A stretch of 64,000 bases of DNA from Leptolyngbya sp. FACHB-321 (GTDB lineage Bacteria > Cyanobacteriota > Cyanobacteriia > Leptolyngbyales > Leptolyngbyaceae). Shown here in pieces: positions 36,730 to 44,206 of this stretch. Under the pieces are notes generated by a model. That model was not told the origin of the DNA, made no database searches, and saw nothing but the letters and a program-made list of their open reading frames with translations. The stretch covers positions 124,001 through 188,000 of the forward strand of contig NZ_JACJPI010000081.1 of the NCBI RefSeq assembly GCF_014695975.1, written 5' to 3'. Every line of letters starts with the position of its first letter. Positions within the stretch are counted from its first letter, which is position 1. The position numbers were made by a program, and so were the translations under genes.

Positions 36730-37365
36730 CTAGACCAAACCCCTCAGCAAACCGACATAAACGCCTTGAATGTCTACCTCTTCGGTACTGGTATCAATGA
36801 CGGTTGGCTTATAGTTGGGGTTAGCAGGCTGAAGCGTAATTTGCTGCCCTCGACGATAGAGGTATTTCAGCGTCGTCGCACCATTTTGTCGAGCCGCGAC
36901 GATTGTGCCATTGCGAATCGCACGGGGATTGGACTCGCGCCGCATAACAACCAGATCGCCGTGATCAATTAAGGCACCGATCATGCTGTCACCCTGTACT
37001 AGCAGCGCAAAATGCTGAGAACGCTCATGCTGAGAAAGATGTGCCAACTTCGGCAGGCAGGACAACTCTAGATGCTGCACGTCCTGATCCGCAAAGTTTT
37101 CGACCAGGCTATGAGCCGCGATCGTGCCCACTAGTGGAATCCCATCACTGGGTCGCAGAATTTTGAGAGAGCGAGATTTTCGAGGGGCGTGGCTAATGAG
37201 CCGCTTTGTCGTTAACGTCTCGATGTGAAGCTGCACGGATGCCAGCGATCGATAGCCCAACCCTTTCTGAATTTCACGATAGGTTGGCGACATACCATGT
37301 TGAGCTGTAAAGTCTTCAATCCAGGTGAAAACCCGCTGCTGTGGCTGTGTGAGTAACGATTGCAT
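36730..37365 (-). CDS. lexA: LexA repressor family protein with altered cleavage site
   Basis: 211 residues. N-terminal winged helix (about 1-65, QQRVFTWIEDF, GMSPTYREIQKGLGYRSLAS) and C-terminal S24 peptidase domain. The dyad is present (S127 in QGDSMIG, K167 in TTLKYLYR). The bond normally cut, Ala-Gly, reads Ala84-His85 (GTIAAHSLVENF), so self-cleavage may be impaired. The first 77 bases of the gene, with 12 upstream, are duplicated directly upstream (37378-37466). Some cyanobacterial LexA proteins no longer govern an SOS response. Confidence 0.93.
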   Translation of the reverse strand: MQSLLTQPQQRVFTWIEDFTAQHGMSPTYREIQKGLGYRSLASVQLHIETLTTKRLISHAPRKSRSLKILRPSDGIPLVGTIAAHSLVENFADQDVQHLELSCLPKLAHLSQHERSQHFALLVQGDSMIGALIDHGDLVVMRRESNPRAIRNGTIVAARQNGATTLKYLYRRGQQITLQPANPNYKPTVIDTSTEEVDIQGVYVGLLRGLV

Positions 37366-37466
37366 AAGGCGACAAAGGACATACCATGTTGAGCTGTAAA
37401 GTCTTCAATCCAGGTGAAAACCCGCTGCTGTGGCTGTGTGAGTAACGATTGCATAAGGCGACAAAG
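37289..37466. repeat. Perfect 89-bp tandem duplication over the lexA 5' end
   Basis: The segment 37289-37377 is repeated exactly at 37378-37466. Each copy carries the first 25 full lexA codons and 12 bases before the ATG. Because 89 is not a multiple of 3, the upstream copy opens an 80-codon frame (37454 to 37212) that runs out of frame across the true lexA start. Confidence 0.97.
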
Positions 37467-37478
37467 AGCGTTTGTACT
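37465..37478 (-). promoter_or_regulatory. Possible LexA box
   Basis: On the minus strand AGTACAAACGCTCT matches the cyanobacterial RGTACNNNDGTWCB consensus, as I remember it, with two mismatches. It lies at the outer edge of the duplication, 11 bases before the duplicated ATG and 100 before the true lexA start. Weak evidence. Confidence 0.3.
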
Positions 37479-37614
37479 ACTTTACATCGTTGCGCCCTTG
37501 CTTACATCGGTATGCTAATAATCTTCCTCTGCCAGCCTTGTCAGAAAGTAAGCTGGAGCATATTCCTTGTCTGAGAGGAGCGAGTTGGTGCGGCGGATGC
37601 CTCGGCTTGTTGAC

Positions 37615-40600
37615 TTACTTAAGGGCAAGGGTCGATCGCCAGTCTTTAATAGCTGTCTCAGACCACAGCCAGTTTTTGGCGAGTTCTTCTGGCTGAAAGC
37701 TAACTGGATCATCAGCAAGGACGGTTTGGCGGAGCTTGATCGCCTCGTTTTGCAGGTTAGCTTGTTGGCTAGGTGGCTGATTAGCAGCAGATTTTGCCGC
37801 CACTAGAGCGAGTCCAGCGTAAGCCGTGAGAGTGTGTGATGCTGACGATGAGCTTACCTGTTTTGCGGCAGGTTGATTGCTCTGTTGCTCCCTTGACTTC
37901 AGCGCTTGCATCCATGTGCGACTAGCACGATCGAGCTTGCCTTCGGTGTAGTAGGCAAAGCCCAGAGCATTCTGATATTCCGCAATCGGTTTTTGCTTAA
38001 CGGCAGTCTCCCAATACCGCCGCGCATCATCAAGGCTATAGTCTTTGTTGCCTACATTAACCGACTGCCACGCAAGGCGACCCATCAGAAAGTTAAGAGT
38101 AGGGTTGCCTGCCTCTTGGCTTAGGGCAGGGGTGAGGACGGCCGCTGCCTGGGTCAATGCGCCTCGATCGAGCAGGGTTTCGATCGCTGCCTCAGCATCA
38201 GCAAAATTCCCCTTATTAAGGTGTTCGGTTGCCAGAGCCGTCACGACGCTGGTACTAACGCGCTGCAAATCGCCAGTGCTCTTAACTGTATTAAAGGCAG
38301 CTTCGGGGAGTTGGATTGAGGGTGTTGGCAACCAGCGATCGCGCAAGAACCAGCCGCCCAACGCCAGTGCAGCTAAGATGCCAGCACCGAACCACACCAA
38401 CGTCCGATAAGGCGACACATTACGTTGAGCAATGACGGCACCAGTATGACCTGCTAACAGCTTGCTTCTGGAGTGATCGAAGGCTTTTTGTTCTGTGGTA
38501 TGTTGTTGGTCAAAGAGTGAACCTTCCAGCAGTGGCTTTGCAGGACCAACATTGCCTTGCCGGAGGAGCGCAATTTCGAGGTTGCGTCTGGCAGTAGTCA
38601 AGTTAGGATCAAGCTGAATGGCATGGTCATACGATCGTATGGCTTCGCTGAGATTGCCCTGCTGCGAGAGCGCCAACCCTAACTGATTGTGAATTTCAGC
38701 TAGAGCAGGATTAATACTTAATGCCTGATGATACGCCGCGATCGCCTCTGCGACATACCCTTGCTGGTTGAGCGCCATGCCCAGACGATAGTAAGCATTG
38801 GCATCATGAGGGTTGTCTTGCACGGCTTGATGGCAGGTCGCGATCGCCTCCGTCAGCTTCCCTGTTTCTGCCAGCATCCTTGCCAACTCTGAGTAGACTT
38901 CAACTCCACTAGCATCGGCTGCCGTGGTTGTAAGTGCCCCTCCATTCTGTACTGGTATCTCAGGGCTATCTGCCGTTTCTGAGGCTGCTTCCAACGAGTC
39001 TAGCTCTTTGGGGTAGTCAGGCAGAATGAGATAATCATCTGTGTTGAAAGTGTATTCGGCTTCGGGCAACAGATTTTCTGAAGCAGAGGCTGGCAGGAGG
39101 TGATCATCCTCAACTGCATCGGTTGTCGCACCATACGAAAGCTGATGCACCAGATGAGCCACTGATTCCAGATCGTTGTGGTACTCCGGATCATCAAATT
39201 CTAGTTCTAGATCCTCCAAATCCATCGCGTCATCATCAAATGCCTCATCCGGTAAATCATACCGTTCTCGGTTTGGCACGGTGGCTAGAACAGGGGGTGG
39301 TAGCGCTACCGCTGGTTCTTCCGACGTAGAAAGGGTTAGCTCGGCTTGGGGGACAGTTGGCTGGCTCGATCGATCGCCACGCTCATCGATCGCCAGTTCG
39401 CTAATCGGCTGTGTGCCGTTCACTAGTCCGCCCCGAGCATCCAGTGACTGAAGATTGCCATCAAACTCTGGATGAAGATAGAGAATTGGCAGCGCCCAGT
39501 AAAGCTGCTTGGAACTGTAGGAAGAAATTAGTCCTTGACGAGCGCGATTTAGACTGAGATCAACGGGGTAAACCTGCTTCAGATTGCGATAGAACAAGCG
39601 GCTCAGATTCAGCGCTACATCATCTGGAATGCGTTCTGCCATTGCCAGCACTGCCGGGATGCCGCGTCTGACCAGCGCCTCTGCTAGATTGCCATCGCCA
39701 ACATCACTGATTACCTCAGTCGTTGCCGTGTAGACACCCCGGCAGGAGTTGAAAACCGCCATCCGAATGCCGTTGTTGACTAGCAGCCCTGCCAGATCGT
39801 CGCCGCTTAAGGTTTCAGTCAACCCCGTTTTGCGGCTAACTAGATAGAGCTTGCCGCCAGCGGTGCCTAGATTGCTGTGTCCCGCGTAGTGCAGTACATG
39901 ATAATGGTTGTGTTCCAGAGCTTGTGTTAGCTGTTCGCGATCGGGCTGCTCCAAAATCGTTAGCTGCACGTCTGAGTAACGGCTACTGCCATTCCGATTG
40001 CCGTTTTGACCAGTGGTTTGTAGCTCTTCTTGAAGATGCAGCGCCTCTTGCTTAAGCGCCAGCATTTCTTGATCGGTCGGTGCGGCTAGCACCATAAGAA
40101 TTTTGAGCGGTTGGTGGGCATCGATCGCGGCGGTCGTCTGAAACTGCGCCAGCGATGCCATCGTTGCAAAACTGGAGTGATAGCGGGAGAAGACAACATC
40201 TGTTCCCGTCGCGATCGGGCGATTGCCTGCATATAGCACCTCCCACGGCAAACGCGGCAGGCGTGTGTCTTTTAGCCCCAACCGTAAGCGCAGCACTTCC
40301 TGACGATGCTGGGCAATGCCCTGTGCTGTCATCCAGCTATCACGAATCGTTCCTTGAAACAATGCGCTGTGAAGCTGTTGCCCCAGCGCAACCAAATTGC
40401 CCTGTGCCTCGGTTTGCTCAGACGGTACGGCATCAGGAAATGAGTGGAGTGTATCGCCACGCAGCAGCCCTTGCAGTGGGTCATTCATCAACACACTTGC
40501 CTGAGCCAGCCATTCATCTACAGGCCATGTAACTTGTTCTTCTGCCAATGGCACACCAGGCGCTACCTTTTCTGTCCGTACAAGGTAGTCGTCTTCCCCT

Positions 40601-40635
40601 ATCGGAGTCACAGAAATATGAAATTCCTGGGTCAC
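37615..40635 (-). CDS. CHAT-domain peptidase with TPR repeats and a membrane anchor
   Basis: 1006 residues. A CHAT (caspase-like) domain fills about 80-390; the catalytic pair is H253 in LHYAGHSN and C298 in VFNSCRG. An acidic linker (about 440-570) and three TPRs (about 580-690, e.g. ANAYYRLGMALNQQGYVAEA) follow, then one membrane helix (about 735-755, LVWFGAGILAALALGGWFL) and a C-terminal TPR-like helical region. The layout recalls the cyanobacterial HetF and CHAT-TPR families. The substrate is unknown. It is followed on the same strand by lexA, 250 bases on. Confidence 0.88.
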   Translation of the reverse strand: MTQEFHISVTPIGEDDYLVRTEKVAPGVPLAEEQVTWPVDEWLAQASVLMNDPLQGLLRGDTLHSFPDAVPSEQTEAQGNLVALGQQLHSALFQGTIRDSWMTAQGIAQHRQEVLRLRLGLKDTRLPRLPWEVLYAGNRPIATGTDVVFSRYHSSFATMASLAQFQTTAAIDAHQPLKILMVLAAPTDQEMLALKQEALHLQEELQTTGQNGNRNGSSRYSDVQLTILEQPDREQLTQALEHNHYHVLHYAGHSNLGTAGGKLYLVSRKTGLTETLSGDDLAGLLVNNGIRMAVFNSCRGVYTATTEVISDVGDGNLAEALVRRGIPAVLAMAERIPDDVALNLSRLFYRNLKQVYPVDLSLNRARQGLISSYSSKQLYWALPILYLHPEFDGNLQSLDARGGLVNGTQPISELAIDERGDRSSQPTVPQAELTLSTSEEPAVALPPPVLATVPNRERYDLPDEAFDDDAMDLEDLELEFDDPEYHNDLESVAHLVHQLSYGATTDAVEDDHLLPASASENLLPEAEYTFNTDDYLILPDYPKELDSLEAASETADSPEIPVQNGGALTTTAADASGVEVYSELARMLAETGKLTEAIATCHQAVQDNPHDANAYYRLGMALNQQGYVAEAIAAYHQALSINPALAEIHNQLGLALSQQGNLSEAIRSYDHAIQLDPNLTTARRNLEIALLRQGNVGPAKPLLEGSLFDQQHTTEQKAFDHSRSKLLAGHTGAVIAQRNVSPYRTLVWFGAGILAALALGGWFLRDRWLPTPSIQLPEAAFNTVKSTGDLQRVSTSVVTALATEHLNKGNFADAEAAIETLLDRGALTQAAAVLTPALSQEAGNPTLNFLMGRLAWQSVNVGNKDYSLDDARRYWETAVKQKPIAEYQNALGFAYYTEGKLDRASRTWMQALKSREQQSNQPAAKQVSSSSASHTLTAYAGLALVAAKSAANQPPSQQANLQNEAIKLRQTVLADDPVSFQPEELAKNWLWSETAIKDWRSTLALK

Positions 40636-41331
40636 AATTATTCTCCAAGAAGACTATAGATGCATTTCCCTGGTTATCTCAGACCCGATCGCACAGGTCT
40701 AATCTTTATAATCAACGATCGTACGTAAGAATCAGGGAAAAACGATTGTGATCTTGATCATGCTCACTCACACTTAGATTGCCCTAAAGAGCCAGATATA
40801 ACGCTGTTAACTCACGTCTTATCAAAAAACATGTGTCAAAACTGACTTGATAGCTTTTAGCTCTAGGTAGGAGATCAGAGGTTTCGGTAAATGCACTGAG
40901 TCAGAAGCTTCAGCTTTGTTAATTCTTGTTGATCATGGCACGGGCTACTAATGAAGACGTGCGTCAAGATGAAAAGTTACCGAAACTTCAAATAGCCTTC
41001 AGCATTCTTCAAGTTTCCAACATTCCTCAAGGCGTTGGCACAGACTTGCTTCGATCACGGGCAGGTTTGAATGCGATCGCAATCAGAAGTTTGCTTCATT
41101 CAAGTTAAATAATTCTTCGTAACGTCACCGTTACCTTAAGCCGACAACTTCATTCTAGAGAGTCAGAGCGCCCTTTTAAGCATGTCAATCTATAGACAAA
41201 AATTAATAGTGGACAGCCGTGATCAAGCTGGTCGTAACCCATCCCCGCCAAAAAACGAGCCAGACCGGGACAAGGCTAGATCTTTTGAACCAAGTCCCAA
41301 TCTGACTCATCGCTTGCAACGATTCAGTTAC
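40636..41331. other. Intergenic region, no supported gene
   Basis: About 700 bases between two minus-strand genes. It should hold the CHAT gene promoter near 40640-40760. Two short plus-strand frames (40926-41108 and 41182-41430) have no ribosome site. TGTGATCTTGATCATG (40747-40762) weakly resembles a CRP-type site. Nothing else was recognised. Confidence 0.35.
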
Positions 41332-41562
41332 TTAATCAACAAGCTCAAAGTGTTTGACTTCGAGAACAGGACCAATCATCGCGATCGTCATCACATCTTT
41401 GCGGATTTGACCTTCGATTTTGACGGCTAGCCCTGCTTTTTGTAGCTCTTTCGGCGCTTTATGCAGTTCGTAGGTCTCGCCACTATTGCTGACTAGTGCC
41501 CAGGTGCCAGGACCTAGACCCTTGCGCTCGATTTTCCCTTCTACTTTAATGCTGTCGCTCAT
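41332..41562 (-). CDS. Small conserved-type protein, unknown, coupled to subtilase
   Basis: 76 residues, probably a small beta-barrel (KVEGKIERKGLGPGTWALVS, YELHKAPKELQKAGLAVKIEGQIRKDVMTIAMIGPVLEVKHFELVD). It resembles short OB-like proteins of unknown function. The ATG overlaps the stop of the subtilase gene in ATGA, so the two are translationally coupled. It has no signal peptide, so it stays in the cytoplasm. It may serve the protease or its export, but there is no direct evidence. Confidence 0.75.
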   Translation of the reverse strand: MSDSIKVEGKIERKGLGPGTWALVSNSGETYELHKAPKELQKAGLAVKIEGQIRKDVMTIAMIGPVLEVKHFELVD

Positions 41563-43343
41563 GTTGATTGCACTCCTGGTTTAAGGACAAGACGCGCCAG
41601 TGCTAAACAGAGCAAGGCGTTGACGATCAGAAAGCCACGAGCGATCGTACCATCGCCTAACCACATCATTGATGGAGACATAACAGCACTCACGCCAAGG
41701 CAAGCTGCAACACCGATCGTGGTGCCAATGGCAAACCACTTCCACTGCGCGTGTCCCAAGAGCAGCGCAATCAACGCCAACGGAATCAGCACACTGGCAA
41801 AGATTGGGTTCAGCGCACTGGTTCCCTGCACAGCGCCACCCCACTCTGGAATCGAGCTACCCAGAAGCCGGAATGGAAACTGAGGCGCATCAAAGAGGTA
41901 AAAGCCTTTCAGGAAGAATAGACCAGAACTGCCTGCAACCAATCCCGTGGAGAGCGACCATCCCCAGGCAAAGGGGAAGTAATTCCGCAAGAACCACGCT
42001 AGCAGGTAGGAGCCAAGCACCATTGCCAGTTTGGGCCACAAAGCAATTACGCCACCATCAATCCAGAAGCGTGGATTGAGATAACCGTTATCGCGCAGCC
42101 AGCGGAAGAAATCACGGAAGGTAATTTGCCCACGGGCTGCTAATTTCACTGCCGCCGCCGCATCCAGCTTGCCTGCACCGTAATGGTTCAGCTCGTCATC
42201 TTTGACCTGCAATGCTGATTGCTTCAGCACGTCTTCAATAGCATCTGGCTCTTTAACACCTGCGGCTTTAACCAGCGCTGCCACACCTGCAACATGAGGC
42301 GCTGCCATACTAGTGCCTTGATAAGATTCAAATACCGATTCGCCAGTCTCAGGGTTGATCGTATTTTGTAGGATGCCACCAGTGGGGTCTTCGCCTTCCT
42401 TAGCGCCACCAGGAGCCGACAGGTCAACACCCGCACCAAAGTTGGAGTAAGGCGCTTTTGTACCAGTTGGACCCAGTGCAGAGACGCCAATGACATGAGG
42501 ATACCGAGCAGGGTAAGACGCTGAATTATCGCCAGCATTACCTGCTGCTGCAACGATGACAACTCCTTTCCCATGGGCGTAGTCGATCGCCTCTTGCATT
42601 AACTGGCTCTCGCCACCACCGCCCAGGCTCATATTTATGACATCTGCGCCATTGTCTGCTGCAAAGCGAATTGATTCTGCAATATCTGCTACTGTGCCGC
42701 CACCGCCTGCTGACAGCACTTTGAGCGGCATGAGGTTTGCCTTATAGGCAATGCCCGCTACGCCAAACTCATTATTGGTCGATTGGGCGATTGTGCCTGC
42801 AACGTGGGTGCCATGACCATTGTCATCGTTGGCATCTGCCTGATCATTTACAAAGTCGTAGCCTTTGACAAACTTGGTTTCGTTTAGATCGGGAACTTGG
42901 CTGATGCCCGTGTCGATCACTGCGACTGTCATGCCCTCGCCTTGGGTATCATCCCAGGCAGATTCAACGTTGATACTCCGCATGTTCCATTGCTTGCCGT
43001 AGTCAGGGTCGTTCGGCGGAGTGAACGTGCTGTAAACGTAGTCAGGCTCAATAAATTCTGTATACTTCTTGAGCTCAGATTTTTTCAGCGCCTTTAGTAA
43101 GGCGCGATCGCCCTTCACAATAAAAACGTGATCTTGAAAAGAGAAGGCGCTGTTTAACCGGGGTGTAACGTTATACTTTTGAGCGATTGTCTGTACCTGA
43201 CTCTCGATCTGTGCCGCGCCAATATCTTCACGAAAATCTAGAATTAGCGAGTCGTAAGTGCCTTGCGCCGCCAGTCCGCTAAAGTTAGAAAGCGCCCAGC
43301 CCAGCCCAATCAGGAACAACCCCAGCAGCAAAAGTTTTCTCAT
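41559..43343 (-). CDS. Subtilisin-like S8 serine peptidase with multi-pass C-terminus
   Basis: 594 residues. A signal peptide (1-26) is followed by a propeptide-like domain (about 30-105) and the S8 domain: D144 (VAVIDTGIS), H177 (NGHGTHVAGTIA), the oxyanion Asn269 (AAAGNAG) and S345 (GTSMAAPHVAG). After about residue 410 come roughly five membrane helices (e.g. LAMVLGSYLLAWFL, ASVLIPLALIALLLG). The protease domain should face the periplasm or lumen. Substrate unknown. The ATGA overlap couples the 76-residue protein. Confidence 0.92.
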   Translation of the reverse strand: MRKLLLLGLFLIGLGWALSNFSGLAAQGTYDSLILDFREDIGAAQIESQVQTIAQKYNVTPRLNSAFSFQDHVFIVKGDRALLKALKKSELKKYTEFIEPDYVYSTFTPPNDPDYGKQWNMRSINVESAWDDTQGEGMTVAVIDTGISQVPDLNETKFVKGYDFVNDQADANDDNGHGTHVAGTIAQSTNNEFGVAGIAYKANLMPLKVLSAGGGGTVADIAESIRFAADNGADVINMSLGGGGESQLMQEAIDYAHGKGVVIVAAAGNAGDNSASYPARYPHVIGVSALGPTGTKAPYSNFGAGVDLSAPGGAKEGEDPTGGILQNTINPETGESVFESYQGTSMAAPHVAGVAALVKAAGVKEPDAIEDVLKQSALQVKDDELNHYGAGKLDAAAAVKLAARGQITFRDFFRWLRDNGYLNPRFWIDGGVIALWPKLAMVLGSYLLAWFLRNYFPFAWGWSLSTGLVAGSSGLFFLKGFYLFDAPQFPFRLLGSSIPEWGGAVQGTSALNPIFASVLIPLALIALLLGHAQWKWFAIGTTIGVAACLGVSAVMSPSMMWLGDGTIARGFLIVNALLCLALARLVLKPGVQST

Positions 43344-43644
43344 AACGTCCCGTAACGGTCAAGATTTGACTACCACCATAGCTTAAGCTCAGGTTGAATG
43401 TAGAGTGCTGAATGTTGCAGATGGTTAAGAAAGGCAAAAGGTAAAAGAAGAAGGCAGAAGGTAGAAGAAGGTGAGTATAAAGACAAAATTGACAAGGAGT
43501 TAGTCATCAGTAGTTAGTAGTCAGAACTAATTCAAAACTCTTTAGCACAGCAACGCAAAGTGCTACCCCTGCTGCCCCTGCCTCCTCTGCTTACCCATCT
43601 CCTTATCCCCCACTCCTTGCCCATCTCCTCACTCCTTACCCTTT
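43344..43644. repeat. Repeat-filled gap before the 43.6 kb gene
   Basis: About 300 bases of dispersed-repeat sequence: AAGGCAAAAGGTAAAAGAAG words, GTAGAAGAAGG, AACTAATTCAAAACTC and runs such as CCCCTGCTGCCCCTGCC. No gene. The repeats match those near 1215, 16790, 17950, 35540 and 61060. Confidence 0.7.
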
Positions 43645-44058
43645 ATGGAACGCGGTCTTTTCTGGCTCCCCCTACTTGTACTCTTCTTCTGGCTTGCCTG
43701 GGCAGGTTGGAATGAGTACCAAAAGCTGGAGGCGTACAAAACCTGGGCAGAACCATTTGAGCGAGCAAAGTACGACATTTACGCCGTGTTGGGGCAAAAG
43801 GGACGTGAACTGACCTGGGGCTTGCCGACTCGCAAGGGACCAGTAAATTTGGAAACGGTTTCGCTTGATGGTGTACAGTCGATTCGCTTACTGGTGAACG
43901 AGAAAGCAGTGGCGTTAGATGCTGCACCGACGAAAGGACGAGCGGTTCTAGAACTAGCGTGTGCTGATCGCCCTCAGCCCGTTCGTATTCCCTTCACCGA
44001 ACCACCGCTAGCTGCAAAGTGGGGACATTATTTGCAAGAGAATCTGCAAGCGCAATAG
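43645..44058 (+). CDS. Membrane-anchored hypothetical protein
   Basis: 137 residues. One N-terminal membrane helix (about 5-22, LFWLPLLVLFFWLAWAGW) is followed by a soluble, likely beta-rich domain (WGLPTRKGPVNLETVSL, SIRLLVNEKAVALDAAP, GRAVLELACADRPQPVRIPFTEPPLAAKW). The topology suggests the domain faces the periplasm. No recognised family. The next gene, also uncharacterised, starts 147 bases downstream on the same strand. Confidence 0.75.
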   Translation: MERGLFWLPLLVLFFWLAWAGWNEYQKLEAYKTWAEPFERAKYDIYAVLGQKGRELTWGLPTRKGPVNLETVSLDGVQSIRLLVNEKAVALDAAPTKGRAVLELACADRPQPVRIPFTEPPLAAKWGHYLQENLQAQ

Positions 44059-44177
44059 GAATCTAAACTTTCAGCAGTCAGCGGTCAGCCTTCAACCCTT
44101 CTCCTTCTCTCAAAGATTGCGTGACGCTACTGGTAATCCCGGTTACAGTAATGTACGTCATCTACCAGCATTGTTTC

Positions 44178-44206
44178 AGGCTGTTTTGGCAGAGGCTGTT
44201 TTGGCA
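44178..44206. repeat. 14-bp direct repeat at the start of the 791-residue gene
   Basis: AGGCTGTTTTGGCA occurs at 44178-44191 and again at 44193-44206, where it runs into the first base of the ATG. It may be a recent tandem duplication covering the ribosome-binding region. Confidence 0.85.

Noticed and set aside
36481-36972. 163-codon plus-strand frame
   Set aside because: It is antisense to the alpha/beta hydrolase start and the lexA 3' end, both well supported, so it is a shadow.
37212-37454. 80-codon frame beginning with the lexA N-terminus
   Set aside because: Not a separate gene: it is created by the 89-bp duplication and leaves the lexA frame at the junction. It is treated as an upstream reading frame in the findings.
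40747-40762. CRP-like site TGTGATCTTGATCATG
   Set aside because: Only one half matches TGTGA-N6-TCACA well, and such half sites arise often by chance.
40926-41430. Two short plus-strand frames in the gap before the subtilase operon
   Set aside because: Neither has a ribosome site, and the second overlaps the well-supported 76-residue gene on the opposite strand.
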